NCBI GenBank assembly: GCA_024399545.1
Contig: JAKSNS010000004.1
Location: 16,994 to 80,993 of the forward strand
Source: Paludibacteraceae bacterium
GTDB lineage: Bacteria; Bacteroidota; Bacteroidia; Bacteroidales; Paludibacteraceae
DNA length: 64,000 bases
Reading direction: 5' to 3'
Shown here one piece after another: positions 45,655 to 55,087 of this stretch. A model generated the notes under the pieces. The model made no database searches. It saw only the letters and a list, made by a program, of their open reading frames with translations, and was not told the DNA's origin. Position numbers and translations under genes: made by a program. Position 1 is the stretch's first letter; the number at the start of each line of letters is the position of its first letter.

Positions 45655-46025
45655 AAATGTAAACGAAAAACTGTAACTGAGAGGTTAAATGGCTGAATGT
45701 CAATAGTGAGTTTTTGAAAAATGTCGGAAAACAAACTGCAACTAACACAGTAACTGGGAAGGAGAGTTTGTGAAAAAAGTTTAGACTGAAAATAGAGGAG
45801 TAAATATTTAACATTTAGACTCGGGATTTACTAAATTAGGGTTACGTTCATCCTTCGGTGCTGCTCCGTTAGGACTATGTTTTTTTTACGTTATGGATAA
45901 GAATTATATCAATTGCGACATTTGCGATATTTTGCATATTTTATGAGAATGGCGGTTACAATTAGTTGCAGTTTATTTTTGGCAGTTTTGCGACAAATGA
46001 GTATTTCAATTTTTTCACTGAAAAA
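45655..46025. repeat. Repeat element, family 2 copy B (degenerate)
   Basis: Non-coding sequence resembling 59100-59570. Shared blocks are GGTTAAATGG...TGA, ATTTTGCATATTTTATGAG, and GCGGTTACAATTAGTTG. A 13-bp internal inverted repeat (AAACTGCAACTAA at 45733-45745 with TTAGTTGCAGTTT at 45962-45974) remains, but the outer arms are eroded. No open frame is credible. Confidence 0.6.
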
Positions 46026-46210
46026 GTGGACAAGGGTGAGAATGACTAATTAAATCAGGGTTAAATAATAAATTGGTACGATTTGAAAAGCATATATTGT
46101 TGGGAGACGACGGAGCAGGCACCGTCTTTACAGGGGTTGCATTATGATATAAAAATAAGATCGTACCAAGTTATTATTTCATTATGACTAAACAAGAGGA
46201 AAAATCACTT

Positions 46211-46516
46211 CATACCCCCCCCAAGTTTTTAGGTGAAATTATTGAAATTATTGAAATCGGCATAATGCCTTTATGAGGATTTTTCTGTTTTTTATGGTAC
46301 GGTAGGGCTTGCTCTTTTCTTGCTCTTTAGTGTTGTGAGTTTATGTGCACATTTGTACGTGTATTTGAGGCTATGCCTCAAATGGCGACTACACCTCAGC
46401 CGAGCGCAAGCTGACGTTTGAAAATCAACAACCTTTTTGAGTTAGCACTGCTTTCGGCGTGCAAGCGATTTCAATAATTTCAATAATTTCACCTGAAAAG
46501 TTGGGGGTAGGTTTTT
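46211..46516. repeat. Inverted-repeat element, family 1 copy B
   Basis: About 306 bp with inverted arms of about 50 bp (left to about 46259; right 46466-46516). The core holds ATGGTACGGTAGGGCTTGCT. It is the same element as 11783-12008, in the opposite core orientation. Upstream, GTACCAAGTTATTATTT at about 46163 is also shared with locus A (11626). Confidence 0.8.
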
Positions 46517-46540
46517 ATCATTCCCGAAGTCAGGAAACAA

Positions 46541-46572
46541 AAGAGCCAGCCGGTGACCCGACTGGCTCTTCT
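46541..46572 (-). terminator. Terminator downstream of tRNA-Ser region
   Basis: On the minus strand AAGAGCCAG pairs with CTGGCTCTT around a 12-nt loop and is followed by TTGTTT. It lies about 125 nt beyond tRNA-Ser, leaving room for a small RNA between them. Confidence 0.65.
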
Positions 46573-46574
46573 AT

Positions 46575-46697
46575 TATAAGGTGGGGCAGCAACCTTGTTC
46601 CATAACCATTCCCCCCAGAGGTTGTGGGATTGATGCCCCCGGGGTCCTCCAACCCCGTTGTCTTCTGTTATTCAAAGGAAAAAACTCCTTTGTCAGG
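46575..46697 (-). ncRNA. Candidate structured small RNA (unidentified)
   Basis: On the minus strand, between tRNA-Ser and the terminator, the sequence is G/C-rich unlike its surroundings. It has nested complementary runs: CAAAGGA/TCCTTTG, GGGGT/ACCCC, and GGTTGCTGCCCC late in the segment. No open frame is plausible. It is not a match to the conserved SRP RNA hairpin (no GGTCAGG...AGCAGCC). It may be only a processed tRNA trailer. Confidence 0.25.
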
Positions 46698-46784
46698 CGG
46701 AAAGAGAGGGATTCGAACCCCCGGAACAGTTACCCGTTCACCGCATTTCGAGTGCGGCCCGATCGACCACTCCGGCATCTTTCC
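46698..46784 (-). tRNA. tRNA-Ser (CGA)
   Basis: Minus-strand class II tRNA of about 87 nt. The acceptor stem is GGAAAGA/TCTTTCC, discriminator G. The anticodon loop CTCGAAA lies between CCGCA and TGCGG and gives CGA. A long variable arm and GGGGGTTCGAATCCC follow. It is transcribed from the promoter at 46795-46825. Confidence 0.94.
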
Positions 46785-46794
46785 AAAAGCGGTG

Positions 46795-46825
46795 CAAAGG
46801 TACGATAATTTTTTGACTCTACCAA
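46795..46825 (-). promoter_or_regulatory. Promoter for tRNA-Ser
   Basis: TTG (46825-46823), a 20-nt spacer and TACCTTTG (46802-46795) on the minus strand, 10 nt before the tRNA 5' end. Confidence 0.65.
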
Positions 46826-46848
46826 GAGATTTATCCAAAAATTTTTTG

Positions 46849-46856
46849 TAACTTTG
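46849..46856 (+). promoter_or_regulatory. -7 box for gcvP
   Basis: TAACTTTG followed by CCGCCG on the plus strand, 49 nt before the gcvP ATG; the -33 element is unclear. Confidence 0.55.
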
Positions 46857-46905
46857 CCGCCGATTTCATAACCTATCAGAATCATCAAAAAATAAACATA
46901 AAGAC

Positions 46906-49749
46906 ATGTCAAATTCATTTTCTCGCCGTCACATCGGTATCACCGAGCGTGACCTTCCTAAGATGTTGGAAGTCGTTGGTGTCAAGTCGCTTGACGAACT
47001 CATTGACCAGACTCTCCCTAAGAACATCCGCCTCCCAAAACCTATGGAATTGCCCGAGGCTATGACCGAGCAGGAGTTCCTCGCTCACATCCACGAACTC
47101 GCTCAGAAGAACAAAATCGCAGACAATTACATCGGTTTGGGCTATTATGGCACCGCCACTCCTGCCGTTATCCTGCGTAATATCTTCGAAAATCCTGTCT
47201 GGTACACCTCATACACCCCTTATCAGGCTGAAATCTCACAAGGTCGTCTTGAGGCTCTGCTCAACTTCCAGACCATGACTGCCGACATCACAGGCCTCCC
47301 TCTCGCCAACTGCTCGCTCCTTGACGAGGCAACAGCTGCCGCCGAGGCAATGACGATGATGATGGCTCTCCGTTCACGCGAACAGCAGAAGGCAGGTCTC
47401 TGCACTCTCTTCGTTGACCAGAACATCTTCCCTCAGACTCTCGACGTCATCAAGACCCGTGCGTTGCCACAGGGTGTGAAACTCATCATCGGCGACTACA
47501 AGACCTTCGATTTCTCCACACCTATCTACGGCGCAATCCTCCAATACCCTGCCGCAGACGGTACAATCAACGACTACCGCGCTTTCACAGCCAAATGCCA
47601 CGAAAACAATGCGAGAGTCGCCGTTGCCGCCGACCTTATGGCAATGGTTCTCCTCACCCCTCCAGGCGAATGGGGTGCCGACATCTGCTTCGGTACAACA
47701 CAGCGTTTCGGTATGCCTCTCTACTTTGGCGGTCCAAGCGCTGCATTCTTTGCCACAACCGACGACAACAAACGTTTCATTCCTGGCCGTCTCATCGGTA
47801 TCTCCAAGGACGCTAACGAGAAACCAGCCCTCCGTCTTGCCCTTCAGAGCCGCGAGCAGCACATCAAACGTGAGAAAGCACTGTCGAACATCTGCACCGC
47901 ACAGGCTTTGCCTGCAATCATGTCCGGTTTCTACGCTCTTTACCATGGTAACGAAGGCCTCGTGAACATCGCCACAAACATCCACGCCAAAGCCGTCATC
48001 CTCGCCAACGAGCTGACCGCCATGGGTTGCAAACAGTTGAACGACTACTATTTCGACACTATCCGTCTTGAGCTTCCTGCCGGCAAGTCAGCAATGAAAC
48101 TCAAAGAGATTGCCGAGGCTAACCTCGTCAACTTCCGCTATATGGAGAACGGCATCGTCGCAATCTCCACCGACGAACTCACAACCGAGGAGGGTATGCT
48201 GAAGGTCATGGCTATCTTCGCAAAAGCACTCGACGCAAAAGTACCTGAAACAATAAAGGATGTCAAGGTAGAGGCTATCCAGAAGGAACTCTGCCGTGAG
48301 ACCCCTGCCCTTCACCATAAGATTTTCGAGCTCTATCACACTGAGACAGAGATGATGCGCTACATGAAGCAGCTTGACCGCAAGGACATCTCTTTAGCTC
48401 ATACGATGATTTCGTTGGGTTCCTGCACAATGAAGCTCAACGCTGCCGCTGAGATGTTGCCACTCTCATGGCAGGAGTTCACGGGCATTCACCCATTTGC
48501 CCCTGAAAGCCAGTGCCAGGGCTACAAGGAACTCATACACAACCTTGAGCAGTATCTCTGCGCAATCACAGGATTCAAGGGTTGCACTCTCCAGCCAAAC
48601 TCAGGTGCAGCAGGCGAATACACAGGCCTCCGCACAATACGCCGCTATCAGGCAGACAACGGCCAGGGACACCGCAACATCGTCCTCATACCTGCCTCTG
48701 CCCACGGCACAAACCCTGCCTCCGCCGTTCAATGCGGTTTCAAGGTTGTAGTGACCAAGTGTGACGACCACGGTAATGTTGACGTCGAAGACATCAAGGC
48801 ACAGGCTGAGGCAAACCGCGACAACCTCGCCGCCCTCATGATTACCTACCCTTCAACCCACGGTATCTTCGAGCCTGAAATCAAGAAGATTTGCGAGATT
48901 ATCCACGCAAACGGCGGTCAGGTTTATATGGACGGCGCAAACATGAACGGTCAGGTTGGTTTGACCTCCCCAGGCTTCATCGGTGCTGACGTTTGCCACC
49001 TCAACCTCCACAAGACCTTCGCTTCGCCTCACGGTGGTGGCGGTCCTGGCGTTGGTCCTATCTGCGTTGCCGAACACCTTGTTAAATACCTTCCTTCGCA
49101 CAACTATATCGACCCTAAGAACCCTAACACCGCAGTCGCTGCTTCTCCTTGGGGTTCTGCCGGCATTCTCCCTATCACATACGGTTACATCCGCATGATG
49201 GGTGCTGACGGTCTTGCCGAGGCTACAAAAACTGCAATCCTCTCAGCCAACTACCTCACCAAACGTCTTGAGAAGACCTACGGTATTGTCTATACAGGTG
49301 TCACCGGACGTGTCGGTCACGAGATGATTATGGACTGCCGTCACCTGAAAACATACGCAGGCGTTGACGAGAGCGACGTTGCCAAGCGTATGATGGACTT
49401 CGGTTTCCACGCTCCAACACTCTCATTCCCTGTTCACGGCACATTGATGGTTGAGCCTACTGAGTCTGAGCCACTTGCCGAACTTGACCGCTTCATCGAC
49501 ATGATGAACGTCATCCGCGAGGAGATTGAGGAGGTTCACGACGGCCGTGCAGACGCTGAGGACAATGTGCTGAAGAACGCACCTCACCCTGACTATGTTG
49601 TCGCCGCTGACCAGTGGAACCACAAGTATGGCCGTGAGAAAGCAGCATTCCCTCTGCCTTGGGTCAAGGAGAATAAGTTCTGGATTACCGTCGGCCGTGT
49701 TGACAACGGCTTTGGTGACCGCAACCTTGTCTGCAACTGCATTGAATAA
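46906..49749 (+). CDS. gcvP: Glycine dehydrogenase (decarboxylating), P protein
   Basis: PLP enzyme of the glycine cleavage system, releasing CO2 and passing aminomethyl to the lipoyl H protein. At 947 residues it is a full-length single-chain P protein. Two homologous halves are visible. The PLP lysine is in HLNLHKTFASPHGGGGPG. The N-terminus FSRRHIGITERDLPKML and the end FGDRNLVCNC are typical. gcvT and gcvH are not adjacent. The next gene starts 21 bp after its stop but is functionally unrelated. Confidence 0.97.
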   Translation: MSNSFSRRHIGITERDLPKMLEVVGVKSLDELIDQTLPKNIRLPKPMELPEAMTEQEFLAHIHELAQKNKIADNYIGLGYYGTATPAVILRNIFENPVWYTSYTPYQAEISQGRLEALLNFQTMTADITGLPLANCSLLDEATAAAEAMTMMMALRSREQQKAGLCTLFVDQNIFPQTLDVIKTRALPQGVKLIIGDYKTFDFSTPIYGAILQYPAADGTINDYRAFTAKCHENNARVAVAADLMAMVLLTPPGEWGADICFGTTQRFGMPLYFGGPSAAFFATTDDNKRFIPGRLIGISKDANEKPALRLALQSREQHIKREKALSNICTAQALPAIMSGFYALYHGNEGLVNIATNIHAKAVILANELTAMGCKQLNDYYFDTIRLELPAGKSAMKLKEIAEANLVNFRYMENGIVAISTDELTTEEGMLKVMAIFAKALDAKVPETIKDVKVEAIQKELCRETPALHHKIFELYHTETEMMRYMKQLDRKDISLAHTMISLGSCTMKLNAAAEMLPLSWQEFTGIHPFAPESQCQGYKELIHNLEQYLCAITGFKGCTLQPNSGAAGEYTGLRTIRRYQADNGQGHRNIVLIPASAHGTNPASAVQCGFKVVVTKCDDHGNVDVEDIKAQAEANRDNLAALMITYPSTHGIFEPEIKKICEIIHANGGQVYMDGANMNGQVGLTSPGFIGADVCHLNLHKTFASPHGGGGPGVGPICVAEHLVKYLPSHNYIDPKNPNTAVAASPWGSAGILPITYGYIRMMGADGLAEATKTAILSANYLTKRLEKTYGIVYTGVTGRVGHEMIMDCRHLKTYAGVDESDVAKRMMDFGFHAPTLSFPVHGTLMVEPTESEPLAELDRFIDMMNVIREEIEEVHDGRADAEDNVLKNAPHPDYVVAADQWNHKYGREKAAFPLPWVKENKFWITVGRVDNGFGDRNLVCNCIE

Positions 49750-49770
49750 CACTTTCAACATTATAGCAAT

Positions 49771-52557
49771 ATGAAAAAAATTCTAACGATTCTCGCAGTG
49801 CTGCTGGTAATGGTATGCACCGCAAAGGCTCAGACACAGCCTATTAACGTTGTCTGCGATCAAGCAAGTGCCACGTATTTTGAAGAAGACAATGACCTTT
49901 ACATCACTCTTCAGAATAGTCAGTACAAATTCTATTTCGACGTGGTTTGTGCCGCAGGAGCACAAGACATTGTTGACGGTCAGACTTACACATTGTCTGA
50001 TATGTTGACAGATTACTCTTTGGGTGTAAATATATCTGCTGGAGAATACATCGATTACGCCTCTGCTTCTCTCACAAGAGCAGCAGACGGTTCTTACGCT
50101 GCTACCGTAGTTGATATGTCTGGCAATACATACAATATCACTTACACTGTTATTCCACCAATAACCGATCCAACCGACACTATCGCCATTTCAATGCTTA
50201 ATGCCAATGGCCAGAATCAAGCGACCGACCTAATTTCCACTTCGGGTGCTATCCAACTTGTCGGCTACAGTGATAATAATGACTATGTCCTCAATGTAGT
50301 TTTCATTACAACTCAGTTCGCAGGCACCTACACACTGGCTGACGCATACCCAGATGACCGGTATTTTATGCTTTACAGCGTAGATGCACAGGGACAGGGA
50401 ACTGCCATTCCATGCAACAACCTCCTTGAGGCTACCGTCATTGGTACTCCATCAAACTGCACAGCGCACATCAAATGGGTTGCTGCTGACGGCACGATGT
50501 ATGACATCAATTTTGCATACGCAGACCCTACCCCTCAAACCCAGCAGACATTCACCGCAACTGACCTTACGATAACAGAAGACCCTTTGTCTGATTTTTA
50601 TGCTCAGTATGCTGGTTATTATTTATTTAATTTCCAGGCTTCCAACGGAACCGAGGTTCTTAAGGGTAATATATACCCAAGTGCAAAAAGCCCTGTCGGC
50701 ACATGGACATTAGAAAGTGGAGATATTGAGTTCAACCTCTATGACGCAACAACAGACGTTGCTTCATGCTCTCCATTCAACGGCACAATCACCATTGCCC
50801 AAACACAAGACGACGCTTATACCCTTACCGGTACTTCGCTCTTCCACAATAACGTCGAGTGGACATTCAACTGCACATCTCCTGCTCCAATAACCGATCC
50901 AACCGACACTATCGTAGTTGACATGACTTCAAATTTCCAAAACAGAGCATCCGACTTGGTTTCACAATCTGGTGCAATCCAACTTATTGGATACAGCAAT
51001 GACGGCTACCTCTTGAACGTTGTATTCTATGCCACCTCTTTCGCCGGCACTTACACTCTTGCAGACCGTTACGAGGATGACGACTACTTCATGCTATACA
51101 GCAATTATGATCCTCAGACAGGTGGCACCCCAATCCCTTGCAATAACCTTCTTGAGGCTACCGTGACAGGTACTGCTGACAACTGCACCGCACACATCAA
51201 ATGGGTTGCTGCTGACGGCACAATGTACGATATCAGTTTTGCATACGCAGACCCTACCCCTCAAACCCAGCAAACGTTCACCGCAACTGACCTTACCATA
51301 ACCCAGAGCCCTTACTATGCAGTCTATCAGATGTACTATGATGTATATGCTTACGATTTCCAGGCTTCTGACGGTACAAACATACTCTATGGCACGGTTT
51401 ATAACAGAAATGCTGACGATGCTCTCGGCACTTGGACATTAGAAAGTGGAGATATTGAGTTCAACCTCTATGACGCAACAACAGGCCGAGCTTCAAGCTC
51501 TCCATTCAACGGCACAATCACCATCGCCCTTGCTGATGACAGCACTTATACCCTCACTGGTACTTCGCTCTTCTACGGCAACACCGAGTGGACATTCAAC
51601 TGCTCATTCTCAGTTGTCCCTGAAGACACCATCGCTATCCTCATGGACAATGCAGAGGTCAACTCAATTATTGACTATACATCATTCTTAGGACAGTTCC
51701 AACTCCAAGGTGCTGATCAGGATCAGGAATACACAATGCTCCTTGCCGTAAATTCCAACCAGATAGCAGGTACTTACACCCAGAATGACGTGATTAACGA
51801 ATACTCAGGATTGATTCATACGGTTGGTGGCGACACAACATACATCGACATACTCTCAGTCGCCGACTTCACCATTACTGGCAACGCTAAATCTTGCAGC
51901 ACATACGTCGAAATCCTTGGCAGAGACCACATTCTCTATCAAATCACCTATATCTACACGTACGTCACCCCAGACCCTGTGGATACTGTAGTAATCACAA
52001 TGGACAATGAGGAATACAACAAGGTTTACGACCAGACATTCATGGGTCAGTTCCAGCTGATTGGTGCAGACCAGGATGACGAGTACCGAATGCAACTGAT
52101 GGTTTATTCAGACCAATTCGCAGGCACCTATACAATGAGCGATGTGGAAAAATTCTATTCTTCATTGACCCACAATACTGCTACAGACACGGCTGCAATT
52201 GAAATAATGGACATCCGTGACTTCACCGTTGTTGGCGACACTACAGGTTGCAGCACTTACATCGAAATCCTCTCTAACGACCTTGTCCTCTACCAGATTA
52301 CCTACACCTACGACGAAACTCCTGAACCTCCAGTTTCAGTTGACGACATCAACGCTACTGAGTTCGTCATCACAAGCGAGCATAACACCATCGTTATCCG
52401 CACAGCCGAGGGCGAGGACATTATGGTCAGCGACATGACTGGACGCATAATAATGAACGGCAAGACCACTTCGGAAATCGAAAGAATCAACGTTCCAACG
52501 TCAGGCGTTTATGCAGTACGCATTGGCAACCGCGCTGTTAATGTTCTTGTTAAGTGA
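49771..52557 (+). CDS. Secreted repeat protein with T9SS sorting domain
   Basis: 928 residues. A signal peptide (MKKILTILAVLLVMVCTAKAQ) leads to beta-rich repeats and a C-terminal type IX secretion domain (VSDMTGRIIMNGKTTSEIE ... SGVYAVRIGNRAVNVLVK). The repeats share FAGTYTLAD and ITDPTDTI. Two long copies of about 243 residues lie in tandem (about 150-640), followed by two shorter copies with QLxGADQDxEY. The long copies are nearly identical in DNA over some 50-bp stretches, so the duplication is recent. The protein is probably surface-attached; its function is unknown. Confidence 0.8.
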   Translation: MKKILTILAVLLVMVCTAKAQTQPINVVCDQASATYFEEDNDLYITLQNSQYKFYFDVVCAAGAQDIVDGQTYTLSDMLTDYSLGVNISAGEYIDYASASLTRAADGSYAATVVDMSGNTYNITYTVIPPITDPTDTIAISMLNANGQNQATDLISTSGAIQLVGYSDNNDYVLNVVFITTQFAGTYTLADAYPDDRYFMLYSVDAQGQGTAIPCNNLLEATVIGTPSNCTAHIKWVAADGTMYDINFAYADPTPQTQQTFTATDLTITEDPLSDFYAQYAGYYLFNFQASNGTEVLKGNIYPSAKSPVGTWTLESGDIEFNLYDATTDVASCSPFNGTITIAQTQDDAYTLTGTSLFHNNVEWTFNCTSPAPITDPTDTIVVDMTSNFQNRASDLVSQSGAIQLIGYSNDGYLLNVVFYATSFAGTYTLADRYEDDDYFMLYSNYDPQTGGTPIPCNNLLEATVTGTADNCTAHIKWVAADGTMYDISFAYADPTPQTQQTFTATDLTITQSPYYAVYQMYYDVYAYDFQASDGTNILYGTVYNRNADDALGTWTLESGDIEFNLYDATTGRASSSPFNGTITIALADDSTYTLTGTSLFYGNTEWTFNCSFSVVPEDTIAILMDNAEVNSIIDYTSFLGQFQLQGADQDQEYTMLLAVNSNQIAGTYTQNDVINEYSGLIHTVGGDTTYIDILSVADFTITGNAKSCSTYVEILGRDHILYQITYIYTYVTPDPVDTVVITMDNEEYNKVYDQTFMGQFQLIGADQDDEYRMQLMVYSDQFAGTYTMSDVEKFYSSLTHNTATDTAAIEIMDIRDFTVVGDTTGCSTYIEILSNDLVLYQITYTYDETPEPPVSVDDINATEFVITSEHNTIVIRTAEGEDIMVSDMTGRIIMNGKTTSEIERINVPTSGVYAVRIGNRAVNVLVK

Positions 52558-52607
52558 TGTTAGAAAAATAATTTTCTAAAAAACTCTTATTAGAGGCATT
52601 TTTTCAT

Positions 52608-52633
52608 TAGCCCAGGACTGACGTCCTGGGCTA
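52608..52633. terminator. Perfect hairpin between T9SS gene and MATE gene
   Basis: TAGCCCAGGAC and GTCCTGGGCTA pair around TGAC. A T run does not follow directly (TTTTTTT begins some 20 nt later), so it may be a terminator or an extragenic palindrome. Confidence 0.5.
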
Positions 52634-52704
52634 TACTATGCCACTTTCTCTAAGTTTTTTTTGTTGCCCTTTAGTGAAAACACAATTAATAGAACCACGC
52701 ATAA

Positions 52705-54051
52705 ATGAAAGAATTAGGTTCTGCTCCGGTCGGAAAACTTCTCCGCCGTTATGCCATCCCTTCAATCATAGCCATGACTGCCTCGTCACTGTATAATATG
52801 GTTGACAGCATATTCATTGGCCGTGGCGTTGGGGCAATGGCACTTGGAGGATTGGCTGTAACCTTCCCATTCATGAATCTCGCCGCAGCTTTCGGTGCGC
52901 TGATTGGCGTGGGAACAGCCAACCTTATCTCCATAAAACTCGGGCAGAAAAACTATGGCGAGGCACGCCGCACTTTGGGCAACGTCGTCTCGCTCAACGT
53001 GATATTAGGCCTGCTGTTCATGGCTGTGTCGCTGATATGGCTTGACCCTATCCTCGTGCTTTTCGGCGCAAGCGACAACACATTGCAGTATGCCCACGAC
53101 TATATGCAGATAATCCTCTACGGCAATGTGGTGACGCACATGTACCTCGGGTTGAACACAGCCTCAAGGGCTGTCGGACATCCAAACCGTGCAATGTACG
53201 CAACCATACTTACCGTTGTGCTGAACGCCGTTCTCGACCCTCTGTTCATCTTCTCCTTTGGGTGGGGTGTGCGTGGTGCGGCGATTGCCACAATCCTTGC
53301 GCAGGTCGTGTCGCTGACGTGGCTCTTGGTTGAGTTCGCCAAACCCAAAGAGAGGATTCACCTACAGATGCGCAACCTTATCCCGGACATTCACATCGTC
53401 AGGAAATCACTCTCAATCGGTGTGTCGCCTTTCGTGATGAACTCTGCCGCCTGCCTGATTGTGATATTCATCAACCGCGGGCTTATGAGTCACGGAGGGG
53501 ACTACGCAGTGTCGGCTTTCGGCATTGTCAACAGGTTCGTCTTCATTTTTGCCATGATTGTCCTTGGCGTCAACCAGGGGATGCAGCCTATAGCGGGCTA
53601 CAACTTCGGGGCACAGATGATTGACCGACTGTTCAAGGTGCTGAAACTCACTATATTCTGGGCAACGGTGATAACGACACTCCAGTGCATTGTCGCACAA
53701 CTTATCCCTGAAATGGTGGCACGTCTCTTCACGACAGACCCTCTGTTGATTGAGGAGGCTGCCCACGGAATGAGACTCTTCACGATAGCTGCACCTATAG
53801 TGGGGTTCTCGATGGTAACGTCTAATTTCTTCCAAAGCATAGGCATGGCTCCTCAGAGTATTTTCCTTTCGCTGACGCGCCAGATACTCTTCCTGCTGCC
53901 GCTTCTGGTAATACTGCCACGCTTCTGGGGAGTGAGCGGAATATGGTATTCCATACCTATTTCGGACACTCTTGCCTTTATCTGCTCGGCTGTTATGCTT
54001 ATATATCACATGAAGAAATTCAGGCGTGAGGGACTGCATACACGGCTATGA
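52705..54051 (+). CDS. MATE family efflux transporter
   Basis: 448 residues with about twelve hydrophobic segments in two homologous halves. The N-terminal half has ASSLYNMVDSIFIGRGVG and GTANLISIKLGQKNYGEA. The second half has GVNQGMQPIAGYNFGAQ, the characteristic MATE loop. It likely exports cationic drugs or metabolites with Na+ or H+ antiport. It stands alone between a hairpin and the TonB-like gene's operator. Confidence 0.9.
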   Translation: MKELGSAPVGKLLRRYAIPSIIAMTASSLYNMVDSIFIGRGVGAMALGGLAVTFPFMNLAAAFGALIGVGTANLISIKLGQKNYGEARRTLGNVVSLNVILGLLFMAVSLIWLDPILVLFGASDNTLQYAHDYMQIILYGNVVTHMYLGLNTASRAVGHPNRAMYATILTVVLNAVLDPLFIFSFGWGVRGAAIATILAQVVSLTWLLVEFAKPKERIHLQMRNLIPDIHIVRKSLSIGVSPFVMNSAACLIVIFINRGLMSHGGDYAVSAFGIVNRFVFIFAMIVLGVNQGMQPIAGYNFGAQMIDRLFKVLKLTIFWATVITTLQCIVAQLIPEMVARLFTTDPLLIEEAAHGMRLFTIAAPIVGFSMVTSNFFQSIGMAPQSIFLSLTRQILFLLPLLVILPRFWGVSGIWYSIPISDTLAFICSAVMLIYHMKKFRREGLHTRL

Positions 54052-54071
54052 AAAAATAATTCCTTTTAGGC

Positions 54072-54102
54072 TTGCAAATACGAAATATATTTCGTATCTT
54101 TG
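54072..54102 (+). promoter_or_regulatory. Promoter with 20-bp palindromic operator
   Basis: TTG (54072-54074), a 20-nt spacer and TATCTTTG (54095-54102). A perfect palindrome, ATACGAAATATATTTCGTAT, occupies 54078-54097, filling the spacer and overlapping the -7 box. A dimeric repressor bound there would block RNA polymerase. A near copy occurs at 60284-60302. Confidence 0.7.
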
Positions 54103-54137
54103 CACCCAAAATGTAGATTACATAATAACACTATATC

Positions 54138-54761
54138 ATGCGTATCAAATTCTCATTTGCCATCATTGCCTTCACCATGCTTTTTGCCTTTGGTGACGCA
54201 ATGGTAAATTACTGCGCTGCATACACCCCAGAGGTGTCCGCAGTGATGAAAAAGAAAAAGAAGAAAAAGAAAAAAAAGAAGAAAAAGGGTGTCTCAAAGA
54301 AGGACGCAGCCAACACCACACGCCAAGTGGTTGGTTATCAGTCGCTCGTTCATGAGAAGACCCCAGAGGAGATTAAACATGAGCAGGACAGCCTTGCCAA
54401 GGTTCGCGAGGAGTTCCTCCGCACGGACTCTGTATATCTCGCAGTAGAGGTTAAACCAGAGTTCCCTGGTGGCGAAGAGGCTATGTATGAGTATATCAAC
54501 GCTAACCTTCAGTACCCAGAGGATGCTTTCGTGAACAACATCCAAGGCTCGGTTGACGTGCATCTGGTTGTCCGCAAGGATGGCACAATCACTGATGTCG
54601 AGGCTATCAGCGGTGCTTGGCAGTCGCTCAAGGAGGAGGCAGTGCGCATCGTCAAGACGATGCCTAACTGGACACCTGGTCAACGTGACGGTCAGCCGGT
54701 TTCTTACCGCCACAGAATCCGTGTCATGTTCCTCAAGACAGGTAACCTTTCGGGTTATTGA
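54138..54761 (+). CDS. TonB C-terminal-domain protein with poly-lysine run
   Basis: 207 residues. An N-terminal hydrophobic segment (FSFAIIAFTMLFAFGDAMV) serves as signal or anchor. It is followed by 13 consecutive lysines (38-50) and a charged linker. A TonB C-terminal domain (about 105-205) has FPGGEEAMYEYINANLQYP, GSVDVHLVVRKDGTITDVE and MPNWTPGQRDGQPV. The Lys run replaces the usual Pro/Lys spacer. It may be a TonB that energises receptors or an exported TonB-like protein. It is under the palindromic operator and its stop overlaps the SMR start. Confidence 0.8.
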   Translation: MRIKFSFAIIAFTMLFAFGDAMVNYCAAYTPEVSAVMKKKKKKKKKKKKKGVSKKDAANTTRQVVGYQSLVHEKTPEEIKHEQDSLAKVREEFLRTDSVYLAVEVKPEFPGGEEAMYEYINANLQYPEDAFVNNIQGSVDVHLVVRKDGTITDVEAISGAWQSLKEEAVRIVKTMPNWTPGQRDGQPVSYRHRIRVMFLKTGNLSGY

Positions 54762-55087
54762 TGGTGTCTTGGATATATCTGATAATTGCGGCAATTTTTG
54801 AGGTTGGGTGGCCTTTAGGCTTCAAACTCAGCGCATTATATCCACGACATTTTGGACTGTATATAGGCCTCTCGGCAGTCAGTATGCTGCTGAGCGGTCT
54901 TTTTTTATACTTAGCTCAACGACAGATTCCTATCGCCACGGCATACATTGTATGGACGGGCATTGGTGCTGTCGCGACTTTCCTGTTGGGAATCTTTGCC
55001 TTCGGCGACTCAGCGTCAGTTTGGCGAATGTTCTTCGCCCTGCTCATTCTTGCGGGAATTGTCGGTCTTGAGATAACCGGGAAATGA
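54761..55087 (+). CDS. Small multidrug resistance (SMR) family transporter
   Basis: 108 residues with four membrane helices. The conserved acidic residue is in the first helix (LIIAAIFEVGWPLGFKLS). IPIATAYIVWTGIGAVAT and FALLILAGIVGLEITG are typical of SMR/SugE (Gdx) proteins. GWPLGFK resembles the SugE side, which exports guanidinium, but this is not certain. The ATG shares a base with the TonB-like gene's stop (TGATG). It overlaps the DUF4491 gene by 4 bp. Confidence 0.88.
   Translation: MVSWIYLIIAAIFEVGWPLGFKLSALYPRHFGLYIGLSAVSMLLSGLFLYLAQRQIPIATAYIVWTGIGAVATFLLGIFAFGDSASVWRMFFALLILAGIVGLEITGK

Noticed and set aside
46575..46697. SRP (4.5S) RNA
   Set aside because: The conserved GGTCAGG...GGAA...AGCAGCC hairpin is not found on either strand.
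46581..46851. Open frames crossing tRNA-Ser
   Set aside because: They read through the tRNA on the opposite strand and have no coding character.
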